In this document: positions 1 to 5,609 of the stretch, piece after piece
How the letters are laid out: every line of letters starts with the position of its first letter
Numbering within the stretch: the stretch's first letter is position 1
Origin: an uncultured bacterium
GTDB taxonomy: Bacteria > Planctomycetota > Phycisphaerae > Phycisphaerales > SM1A02
Reading direction: 5' to 3'
Assembly: GCA_903914045.1 (NCBI GenBank)
Contig: CAIWNO010000216.1
Location: forward strand, 1 to 8,376
Length of the DNA stretch: 8,376 nt
Position numbers and translations under genes: made by a program
The notes under the pieces: model-generated
What the model was told of the DNA's origin: nothing
The model's input: only the letters and a program-made list of their open reading frames with translations
The model's database searches: none

Positions 1-390
1 ATCATCTATGTGACGCCGTTTAAGGCGGTTGAACTTATGAACGATCCCGGCAGCATGCTGAAACGCGCGCCTGTCAGCGTGTGGGTTGATCCGCGCAGTC
101 CAGAAAAATATGCCGAGGGTCATATTCCAGGCGCGATTAATTTGCCTTTTCCGCGCATGACGGCGGAGGCGGGTCTTGTGCTTGGCAGGTACGACCAGTT
201 TGTTGTGTACGACACTTCATACGACGACACCATTGCCAAGGCGGCAAGCAAACGCTTGATCGAGTTGGATTTCAGCGATGTCTACACGCTTGAAGGCGGC
301 TTGAAAGCGTGGACGCGTGATGGCAACCCGCTTGAGACTGGATTTCCAGCGCCGCCAAGCGCGCCTGAAAAAGCGCCAGCACCGCAATAA
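1..390 (+). CDS. Rhodanese-like domain protein, 5' end cut by window edge
   Basis: A single rhodanese domain of about 126 visible residues. Counting from a GTG at position 10, the family pattern is clear: DPRSPEKYAEGHIPGAINLP (residues 27-46), then a strand FVVYD (64-68), and LEGGLKAW near the end (94-101). A Pro/Ala-rich tail (112-126) follows. In active rhodaneses the strand VVY is followed by the catalytic Cys that carries the persulfide. Here that position is Asp68 and no Cys is visible anywhere, so sulfurtransferase activity is unlikely; a binding or regulatory role is an inference. The frame stays open to the left edge (Ile-Ile-Tyr before the GTG), and the first beta strand seems to begin there, so the real start is probably outside the window. 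The gene converges on atpG. Confidence 0.85.
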   Translation: MIYVTPFKAVELMNDPGSMLKRAPVSVWVDPRSPEKYAEGHIPGAINLPFPRMTAEAGLVLGRYDQFVVYDTSYDDTIAKAASKRLIELDFSDVYTLEGGLKAWTRDGNPLETGFPAPPSAPEKAPAPQ

Positions 391-414
391 CTACGCAGTG
401 GCGCGCGAAATAGA

Positions 415-575
415 TTGCAATTTTATTTTCACAACGAATTGAGTTCATGAGCGCCCGATTTGCAATTCCAGTTTCACAAAAACAAATTGATACATGCAAT
501 GCATTGCAATTCAGTTCCACAAAAACAAATTGATGCATGCAATGCTTTGCAGTTGCACGACACAATGAATTGCCC
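415..575. repeat. Degenerate ~44-bp tandem repeat array between converging genes
   Basis: Three to four diverged copies fill most of the 193-bp gap between the rhodanese gene and atpG. Aligned on TTTCACAA, copies begin at about 427, 472 and 515, with a weak partial copy at 553. The two central copies (461-504 and 505-547) are nearly identical, sharing TGCAATTC, CACAAAAACAAATTGAT and CATGCAATGC. A perfect 14-bp palindrome TGCAATGCATTGCA lies at 495-508, and the equivalent place in the next copy (538-551) differs by one base. The array is AT-rich compared with the flanking genes. No standard terminator is visible here, so the repeats may be all that separates the two converging transcripts; that is inference. 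Confidence 0.8.
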
Positions 576-583
576 TGTGGGAT

Positions 584-1474
584 TTATTCCAGCGCAGCGG
601 CGCCGGAAATAATTTCCGTGAGCTCGGTGGTAATGCGTCCCTGACGAGCGCGGTTGTAACTGCGATGCAGCGACTTTGCGATTCCAGAGGCGTTGTCCGT
701 GGCGGCCTTCATGGCGATCATGCGCATGACATTTTCACTGACAATGGCGTCAATGACGGCTTGAAATAAACTTATTTTCACGGCGCGCGGCAGTAATTCA
801 TTCAACAATTCACCGGCATTTGGACTGAAGTCGTACAGGGCCTCGCTGCTCTTGGCGTCGCCCTTGCTTTCACTTTTGGCGGCGGCGGTTGGCACGCGCA
901 TGGGCAGCAATTGCATGGTCTCTGGAACTTGCTTGCTGTTGCTGACAAACTTCATGTAGACCACACGGCACGCGTCGTATTGACCCGCGAGATACTCGCT
1001 CATCAAACGCTCAGCCAGTGGCTCCACCATTTCAAAGGTTGGTCGATCACCAAATTGGTGCTTCTGCGCGACAGGAATTTTTTGAAACTTAAAAAACGCC
1101 GTGGCTTTTTTGCCGATGGTTTCAACAACGCTTTGCGCGTTGCGACTTTTGACGCCCTTTAAAGCGATCAGCGAAGTGCGCAGGACGTGTCCGTTGTAGG
1201 CGCCGCACAATCCACGGTCGCTTGCGATGACAAGAATTAATTCTTTGCCGGCTGGCTTAGCGGGCGCAAGACACAGCGGATGACTTTCATCACCAGCGCG
1301 CGCTGCCACTTCGGCCACCAACTCGCGAATGCGTTCCATATATGGACGACTGGCTTTCGCGCGCGCAAGACTTGCGGTGAACTTCGCCGTGGCGATCATC
1401 TGCATCGTTTTGGTGATGCGTTGAATCGTTCGGACAGCGATCATTCGTTTTTTAATTTCGCGGATCTGCGCCAT
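584..1474 (-). CDS. atpG: ATP synthase F1 subunit gamma
   Basis: A 296-residue protein matching the full gamma subunit, the central rotor shaft of F1-ATP synthase on the cytoplasmic side of the membrane. The N-terminal coiled-coil helix is typical (MAQIREIKKRM, then TIQRITKTMQMIATAKF at about 17-33). The central Rossmann-like part contains ILVIASDRGLCGAYN (80-94). The C-terminal helix has the family signature around ENVMRMIAMKAATDNA and ends in NRARQGRITTELTEIISGA. The start is ATG at 1474, with no Shine-Dalgarno; a TAAACT hexamer lies 9 nt upstream. Its usual operon partners (atpA upstream, atpD and atpC downstream) are absent from the neighbouring positions. The upstream neighbour is a PhnP-like hydrolase 51 bp away on the same strand, and downstream is a converging rhodanese gene. 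The gene is therefore detached from any atp cluster visible here. Confidence 0.96.
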   Translation of the reverse strand: MAQIREIKKRMIAVRTIQRITKTMQMIATAKFTASLARAKASRPYMERIRELVAEVAARAGDESHPLCLAPAKPAGKELILVIASDRGLCGAYNGHVLRTSLIALKGVKSRNAQSVVETIGKKATAFFKFQKIPVAQKHQFGDRPTFEMVEPLAERLMSEYLAGQYDACRVVYMKFVSNSKQVPETMQLLPMRVPTAAAKSESKGDAKSSEALYDFSPNAGELLNELLPRAVKISLFQAVIDAIVSENVMRMIAMKAATDNASGIAKSLHRSYNRARQGRITTELTEIISGAAALE

Positions 1475-1525
1475 GGGGCAAGAAGTTTAGCGAATTTTTG
1501 GCGGCGGGCGCGCGCGGATTTGTGG

Positions 1526-2347
1526 CTAGGAAAGCCGCATGCCGTCAAAGCCCAGGCGCATGCCGGCGGGCAGCGTGGGGTCGAATTCGCCGTGCAGAAG
1601 ATCGTGGGTCATATGCACAAAAATCGTTTGTTTTGCCGCTATTTTTTGAGCCGTGGCAATGGCCTGATCGCAGGTGAAATGCGTCGGATGGGAGCGCGGG
1701 CGCAACATGTCCAGAATGAGCGTGCTGACGCCTTGCAGAAACGGCCAACTCTCGTGCGGAATGTGATTCACGTCCGTGCAATACGCAATTGGAAACAGCG
1801 GATCGGCGCGCGGGGAATCAAATCGCCAACCCAAAATTGGAAGTCGGCCGTGCATCAACGTGAACGCCGTGGCGGAAATTCCGTGCAAGTTCAGTTGCGT
1901 GCCGTGCGCCACGCGCTCTTGCGTGAGCGACGCCACAAAGGAATCGTTTTTATTTTCCTGGCGATAAAAAATATGTCGATAGACGCGCTCGAGTTGCTCC
2001 CACGTTTCATTGTCGGCGTACACCGGAATGGACTGGCGCATCATGGCGTTGTAGCGGCGCACTTCGTCTAGGCCAAAGACATGATCGACATGTCCGTGCG
2101 TGATCAGAATGGCGTCGCAGCGGTCAATGCCGGCGCGCAAACTTTGCTCACGATGGTCAGGTGGAACATCGATCAAGATCACGCGCGGTTGGCCGGTGTC
2201 GTCTGTAAATTGCAACATGGCGCCTGTGCGCAAGCGCTTGTCACGCGGGTCGGTGCTTTGGCACGTGGCGCAGTGACAACCAATCACGGGCACGCCGGAA
2301 CTTGTGCCTGTTCCAAGTAGTGTGAGCGCAGCGTTGAGAGCACTCAC
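1526..2347 (-). CDS. PhnP-like metallo-beta-lactamase-fold hydrolase
   Basis: A 273-residue metal-dependent hydrolase. It starts with LTLLGTGTSSGVPVIGC followed by HCATC (Cys24, Cys26, Cys29), as in PhnP, where cysteines near this point bind a structural zinc. The catalytic HxHxDH motif is THGHVDH at 83-89. Further likely metal ligands are His166, Asp192 (AYCTD) and His245/His248 (VHMTH). It ends PAGMRLGFDGM, very like the end of E. coli PhnP, the phosphoribosyl cyclic phosphate phosphodiesterase. No phosphonate (phn) genes are near, so its substrate is unknown; cyclic phosphodiesters are plausible. The start is GTG at 2347; an in-frame TGA lies three codons upstream, so a much earlier start is excluded. 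There is no Shine-Dalgarno. It lies 51 bp upstream of atpG and may be cotranscribed with it. Confidence 0.9.
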   Translation of the reverse strand: MSALNAALTLLGTGTSSGVPVIGCHCATCQSTDPRDKRLRTGAMLQFTDDTGQPRVILIDVPPDHREQSLRAGIDRCDAILITHGHVDHVFGLDEVRRYNAMMRQSIPVYADNETWEQLERVYRHIFYRQENKNDSFVASLTQERVAHGTQLNLHGISATAFTLMHGRLPILGWRFDSPRADPLFPIAYCTDVNHIPHESWPFLQGVSTLILDMLRPRSHPTHFTCDQAIATAQKIAAKQTIFVHMTHDLLHGEFDPTLPAGMRLGFDGMRLS

Positions 2348-2407
2348 CAGAATTCACGCCCCGAGATGTGTGGTGAACGCACAGTCATATGCACCGCGGT
2401 GAATTTT

Positions 2408-2555
2408 TTTGTAAAAACAACATCATGTGGCATGACGAAAGTTGTTTGTGAAAACAAAATCATGTTGCATGCTCAAAGTTTTTTGTGAAAACAAAATGAT
2501 GTGGAAGCGCAGAAAATTTTTGTGAAAACAACATCATGCGCAAGCGTGCTCCGAT
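2408..2555. repeat. Four-copy 37-bp tandem repeat array
   Basis: Four head-to-tail copies with an exact 37-bp period begin at 2408, 2445, 2482 and 2519. The first 20 bases of each are well conserved (TTTGTGAAAACAAAATCATG with few changes), while the last 17 vary much more. Each core contains a short dyad of the type TTTGT-GAAA-ACAAA, perfect over 6 bp per arm in the third copy. A degraded fifth copy may follow at about 2556-2590. The array lies between the thiamine gene and the PhnP-like gene, both on the minus strand. The last copy includes the stop codon and final codons of the thiamine gene. The core resembles the repeat at 415-575 (shared AAAACAAA followed by AT-ATG). Confidence 0.85.
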
Positions 2556-3589
2556 GTGTGTGGCGAAAGTTTTTCGCGCAAATGCGCAACCACGGCCGCG
2601 GGATTGCTTGCGCCACACACCGCGCCGCTGACGGCCACGCCGCGGCAACCCACGGCGGTCAATTGTTCAATGTTTTGCGCAGAAATTCCACCGATCGCAA
2701 GGTGCGGCACGTGCGGATAATGACGAATGAACTCCGCCACAAGCGCCACGCCGCACGGTGAGCGATCGGGTTTCAATTGCGTGGCAAAGATGGCGCCAAC
2801 GCCGCACACATCGGCGCCTTCCGTCACAGCGGCTAACGCTTCGGCGGCGTTGTGCGTGCTGGCGCCAATAAGCAAATTCGTGCCGGCAAGTTTGCGCGCG
2901 GCGCGAATGGAAAAATCTCCAGTGCCCAAGTGAACGCCGTCGGCGCCACTAGCCAGCGCAATGTCCACGCGGTCATTCACAATCACTCGCGCTTTAGCGG
3001 GGCGCGCCACTTCCATAATTTTTTCAACGCGCGCGATCAAGTCGCGGTCGGACATATTTTTCTCGCGAACTTGAATCATGTCCGCGCCGCCATCAAGCGC
3101 GCCGCGCAGCACATCCATCCAAGGAAGTTTGCACAGCGACTCGGTCAGCAACACGCACACGCGTGGTTGAAAGCGCGCGGACGAACCAAACGCAAGAATG
3201 GCGTCGCGTTCCAAGTCGTACATTTCGTAGCGCATGGCGGCTATCTGTTGGGCGAACGCGCCGTCAAGAATTTTTCCAACTTCCTCCAGCGTTCGCAGCG
3301 CCTCAATTACGCGCTTGCCAGCGGCCACCGCAACGGCGCGCACATCACCACGCTGCAATTCTTGCGGCGTGTGCGCATGTTGGCCCGCGTCGCCCGCCGC
3401 GTCGCGGTGCGCCTCTAACAATCCCGCGGGAAAAATTTCAAATGCGGCGCGCAACTGATGGCGCAACCCCTTGGCGCGGCGCAATAAATCCGCATGATCA
3501 AGCGCAAATCGAAGCACATCTTCCAGCGTTCGCAAACCTTCACGAGCGCGATTGCCCGCGGCGTCAATGATTCGATGTTCACTTCGCAT
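2534..3589 (-). CDS. thiE: ThiD2-ThiE fusion: HMP-P kinase-like domain plus thiamine-phosphate synthase
   Basis: A 351-residue two-domain cytoplasmic protein of thiamine synthesis. Residues 1-130 match the ThiD2 family, described as a monofunctional hydroxymethylpyrimidine-phosphate kinase often fused to ThiE: RIIDAAGNRAREGLRTLEDV (6-25), KRVIEALRTLEEVGK (92-106) and MRYEMYDLERDA (119-130). Residues 143-345 are a complete ThiE TIM barrel, which joins the pyrimidine diphosphate to the thiazole phosphate: QVREK (173-177), VNDRVDIALASGADGVHLG (204-222), GASTHN (242-247), GVGAIFATQLK (263-273), AIGG (298-301) and VAVSGAV (318-324). The fusion would supply two consecutive steps. The start is ATG at 3589, with no Shine-Dalgarno but a TACTCT hexamer 6 nt upstream. 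No TPP riboswitch is visible in the 146 bp before it. The last codons lie inside the 37-bp repeat array. Confidence 0.95.
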   Translation of the reverse strand: MRSEHRIIDAAGNRAREGLRTLEDVLRFALDHADLLRRAKGLRHQLRAAFEIFPAGLLEAHRDAAGDAGQHAHTPQELQRGDVRAVAVAAGKRVIEALRTLEEVGKILDGAFAQQIAAMRYEMYDLERDAILAFGSSARFQPRVCVLLTESLCKLPWMDVLRGALDGGADMIQVREKNMSDRDLIARVEKIMEVARPAKARVIVNDRVDIALASGADGVHLGTGDFSIRAARKLAGTNLLIGASTHNAAEALAAVTEGADVCGVGAIFATQLKPDRSPCGVALVAEFIRHYPHVPHLAIGGISAQNIEQLTAVGCRGVAVSGAVCGASNPAAVVAHLREKLSPHTSEHACA

Positions 3590-3595
3590 GGAGTA

Positions 3596-3624
3596 AGAGT
3601 ACGCAATCCGCGCAGCAATTTCAT
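3596..3624 (-). promoter_or_regulatory. Putative leaderless promoter of the thiamine gene
   Basis: On the minus strand a TACTCT hexamer (3601-3596) ends 6 nt before the ATG at 3589, where a -10 element would sit if transcription began at the start codon. ATGAAA (3624-3619) lies 17 nt further upstream and matches the -35 consensus at four of six places. The stretch TACTCTT, five bases, ATG is shared with the M50 peptidase gene start. Inferred from sequence only. Confidence 0.45.
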
Positions 3625-3722
3625 GGTGAAGTTCATGTCCAAGGCGCTTGCTCTAAACACTGGGCGAACGCAATCTAAAAACAAATATATTTTCACATAT
3701 GGCGCAATGCGCCGCCGCGCCC

Positions 3723-3728
3723 TATTGT
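3723..3728 (+). promoter_or_regulatory. Putative -10 element for sodA long form
   Basis: TATTGT ends 7 nt before the upstream ATG of sodA at 3736. No good -35 is seen at the normal distance. A GGCGCAATGCGCC dyad (3701-3713) and an AT-rich TATATTTTCACATAT stretch just upstream could also contain promoter or operator signals. Weak on its own; it fits the TANNNT pattern at other starts in the window. Confidence 0.3.
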
Positions 3729-3735
3729 TGGCAAC

Positions 3736-4524
3736 ATGTCCGACGCAGCAAACCGCCGAAGTTTTTTGCACCACTCCCTTGTTGGGCTTGGCGCGTTCAC
3801 GGCGCTCTCGTCGCAGTCACTTACGCAAACTCTTTTCGCGGCCAACAGCAACGCCTCGTCAACCACTCACCCACCAACTCAGAAGGAGCAACACATGCCA
3901 TTCACACTTCCAAGTCTTCCGTATCCAGAGGCCGCGCTCGAGCCATCGATTGATTCACAGACCATGATCATTCACCGTACCAAGCATCATCAGGCGTACG
4001 TGGACAATTTAAACAAGGCGCTTGAAGGCCACGCCGATCTACAAAATAAGACGATCGAGGAATTGTGCGCGTCACTGCCATCGTTGCCAGAAGCAATTCG
4101 TGGCGCGGTGCGCAACAACGGCGGCGGACATTTCAACCACAGCATGTTCTGGCAAATCATGGCGCCAGCAGGCAGCGGCGGCGCGCCAAGCGCTGAGTTG
4201 AGCGCGGCTATTACAAAAACTTTCGGAACCATGGAAGATTTTAAAGCCAAACTTTCCGACGGCGGCATGAAGCGTTTCGGCAGTGGTTGGTCGTGGCTGA
4301 TTGTGAAACCAGGCGGCGCGCTTGAAGTGGTGAGCACCGCGAATCAGGACAATCCGCTGATGAAGGGCACCATTGACACGCTGGGTACGCCCATTCTTGG
4401 CGTGGATGTGTGGGAGCACGCGTACTACTTGAAATACCAAAATCGCCGCGCCGATTACTTGAAGAGTTGGTGGGACGTGGTGAATTGGAATGAAGTGAAC
4501 AAGCGTTTCGCCGCGGCAAAGTGA
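3736..4524 (+). CDS. sodA: Superoxide dismutase, Mn-type, with Tat-like leader and an internal start
   Basis: A 262-residue Fe/Mn-family superoxide dismutase, which converts superoxide to oxygen and peroxide. The enzyme begins at Met54 (LPSLPYPEAALEP). Metal ligands are His80 (MIIHRTKHH), His135 (GHFNHSMFW), Asp224 and His228 (DVWEHAYY). Gly-Gly before His132 and Gln204 in TANQDNP favour the manganese type. Ahead of this, residues 1-40 look like a twin-arginine signal: NRRSFLHH, then a hydrophobic LVGLGAFTAL and a possible cut after FAA, which would send the folded enzyme across the inner membrane. The ATG at 3736 has no Shine-Dalgarno. The ATG at 3895, in frame, has AAGGAG 6 nt upstream and would give a 209-residue cytoplasmic enzyme of normal length. 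Both starts may be used. The gene ends at a strong terminator. Confidence 0.94.
   Translation: MSDAANRRSFLHHSLVGLGAFTALSSQSLTQTLFAANSNASSTTHPPTQKEQHMPFTLPSLPYPEAALEPSIDSQTMIIHRTKHHQAYVDNLNKALEGHADLQNKTIEELCASLPSLPEAIRGAVRNNGGGHFNHSMFWQIMAPAGSGGAPSAELSAAITKTFGTMEDFKAKLSDGGMKRFGSGWSWLIVKPGGALEVVSTANQDNPLMKGTIDTLGTPILGVDVWEHAYYLKYQNRRADYLKSWWDVVNWNEVNKRFAAAK
3883..3897 (+). promoter_or_regulatory. Internal Shine-Dalgarno and second start codon of sodA
   Basis: AAGGAG at 3883-3888 is followed by 6 nt and an in-frame ATG at 3895. It is the only well-placed strong Shine-Dalgarno before any gene inside the window, and it sits exactly where a standard cytoplasmic superoxide dismutase begins. It decides between a leader-bearing and a leaderless protein, or allows both. 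Confidence 0.7.
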
Positions 4525-4543
4525 GTTCATTTTATAATTGCAC

Positions 4544-4587
4544 ACGCGCGGATTGAAATTATTTTCACTCCGCGCGTTTTTATTTTT
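4544..4587 (+). terminator. Rho-independent terminator of sodA
   Basis: A perfect 9-bp stem, ACGCGCGGA (4544-4552) with TCCGCGCGT (4569-4577), continues after a mismatch into a 5-bp TGAAA/TTTCA inner stem closed by TTAT. A T-rich run follows (4577-4587). It begins 20 nt after the sodA stop. On the other strand no T run follows, so it acts for sodA only. The rest of the gap to 4702 contains only small dyads (CTCACC/GGTGAG at 4604-4622, TCGCT/AGCGA at 4644-4661). Confidence 0.9.
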
Positions 4588-4702
4588 GCGCGCTGCGTTT
4601 GCGCTCACCGCTTCTTGGTGAGTCAAACGTTGCACAAGACAAGTCGCTTTATAAATAGCGAACTGAATAACACTCGGAAATCGGCGCACGTCTATTTTGA
4701 AA

Positions 4703-5593
4703 TCACTTCACAAGTGGCGCGCGCGGCGCAAGCCCATCCACCATGGCTTCAAAATCTTTTCGAGCGGCTTCCACGGTGCTCTCTGGACCGACCATGCGAA
4801 TGTAAATAGTTTCTTGCGGCAACTCGATGGCGGCGGCAAGTTGCTCGGAATTATTTTGCGCCTCGCCCATGCCCATGCCCTTCCACGCGCCCTTCAAGTC
4901 AACGCGGGTCACGGATGCTCCAGCCACCACGCGCTGTGAACGAGTTGGTTGCGCTGGACTGCCGTCAACATTTTGAAATTGATTTTTCCAGCGGCCAATG
5001 TTGGCGTCCACGCTGCCGCCATCGCCCAACTTGAACACGCTCACAATCAGGTCCGCGCATGGAGCAACTTTTCCTGGACCCGGGTTGCACACTTGATATT
5101 GCAAAGTTCGAAACTGCATTGACGGCTTGACCCATGTCCACGCCGCGGACTTGGGCAGCGTGATTGACGGCAATTCAATCAACGACGAATTTGAAGTGGC
5201 GCTACTTGTCAACGGATCCACGGAGGGGACGGCCGCGGGCATTGTTGAAGCAATCGCATTGGAATTGGCGGATGACGTGACATTTGAGTTCGTTGATGAA
5301 ATTGCAGTGGAGTTGGCGGTTGACGCGACATTTGAGTTCGCGGATGAAATTGCGTTGGTCGCCGGGGAAATGGTCTCGGACTTAGTTACAGCAATCACAT
5401 TCGAGTTGGCTGATGGAATTGCGTTGGTCGCCACGGCGGTTGGCGCGGAAACCGCGCCCGCGTTCGACGTGGTTTGCACAGGAAACGCCGCTGGAAGCTT
5501 CGGTTTGGGCGCATCGTCGGCGCAGGAAATGACCGCGCTAAAAAACAATCCCGCCAAGAGTCCATTGCACACGATTGAAAGTTGATTGCGCAT
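4703..5593 (-). CDS. Predicted secreted lipoprotein with Ser/Asn/Thr/Ala repeat linker
   Basis: A 296-residue protein starting at ATG 5593. The frame is open further upstream, but that part is antisense to the amidohydrolase gene and reads as unlike protein. Residues 1-23 form a lipoprotein signal: MRNQ, a hydrophobic stretch to FFSAVIS, then Cys24 as lipobox cysteine, with Ala at +2, so outer-membrane delivery is likely by the E. coli rule. Residues 40-135 are a low-complexity linker of Asn, Ser, Thr, Ala and Val with tandem repeats. The C-terminal domain (about 150-290) has DGGSVDANIGRWKNQF (191-206), then VTRVDLKGAWKG and an IYIRMVGP strand, with Cys169 and Cys179 possibly forming a disulfide. 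I have the impression that unnamed Planctomycete proteins share this GGSVxANIxRW domain; its function is unknown to me. There is no Shine-Dalgarno; TAGTAT lies 7 nt upstream. Confidence 0.85.
   Translation of the reverse strand: MRNQLSIVCNGLLAGLFFSAVISCADDAPKPKLPAAFPVQTTSNAGAVSAPTAVATNAIPSANSNVIAVTKSETISPATNAISSANSNVASTANSTAISSTNSNVTSSANSNAIASTMPAAVPSVDPLTSSATSNSSLIELPSITLPKSAAWTWVKPSMQFRTLQYQVCNPGPGKVAPCADLIVSVFKLGDGGSVDANIGRWKNQFQNVDGSPAQPTRSQRVVAGASVTRVDLKGAWKGMGMGEAQNNSEQLAAAIELPQETIYIRMVGPESTVEAARKDFEAMVDGLAPRAPLVK
5262..5432. repeat. 48-bp tandem repeat inside the lipoprotein gene
   Basis: Two adjacent 48-bp copies (5262-5309 and 5310-5357) differ at only a few positions, and a third partial copy lies at 5391-5432. 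On the minus strand they encode 16-residue units of the type (N/T)AISS(A/T)NSNV plus a variable tail, giving lipoprotein residues of about 55-111. The repeat keeps the frame, so copy-number change would lengthen or shorten the linker without breaking the protein. Confidence 0.85.
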
Positions 5594-5609
5594 ATCTACG
5601 ATACTAGCG
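5575..5609. promoter_or_regulatory. Overlapping divergent promoters of the lipoprotein and amidohydrolase genes
   Basis: Only 16 bp (5594-5609) separate the two ATG codons. On the plus strand TTGAAA (5575-5580), a 16-nt spacer and TACGAT (5597-5602) make a good promoter, with the -10 ending 7 nt before the amidohydrolase ATG. On the minus strand TAGTAT (5606-5601) also ends exactly 7 nt before the lipoprotein ATG, with a poor -35 (GTGATC) at 17 nt. The two -10 elements overlap by two bases around a partial dyad CTAcgataCTAG. Confidence 0.55.

Noticed and set aside
373..404. GCGCCA/TGGCGC dyad at the end of the rhodanese gene as a terminator
   Set aside because: The loop is 20 nt, the stem is only 6 bp and there is no T run after it.
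1280..2071. A plus-strand open frame of 263 residues across the atpG and PhnP-like genes
   Set aside because: It is antisense to two clearly conserved genes and shows no domain; composition keeps the frame open.
2408..2555. CRISPR-like array (20-bp conserved, 17-bp variable)
   Set aside because: The variable parts are too short for spacers and are themselves related between copies; there are no cas genes nearby.
425..4568. Recurring TTTTCAC string at several places
   Set aside because: Occurrences lie in coding, repeat and terminator-loop sequence with no shared context; likely composition.
5127..5585. A plus-strand open frame of 152 residues, very acidic and rich in repeats
   Set aside because: It is antisense to the lipoprotein gene, and its repeats are the shadow of the 48-bp units. 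The minus-strand reading has a signal peptide and a folded C-terminal domain.
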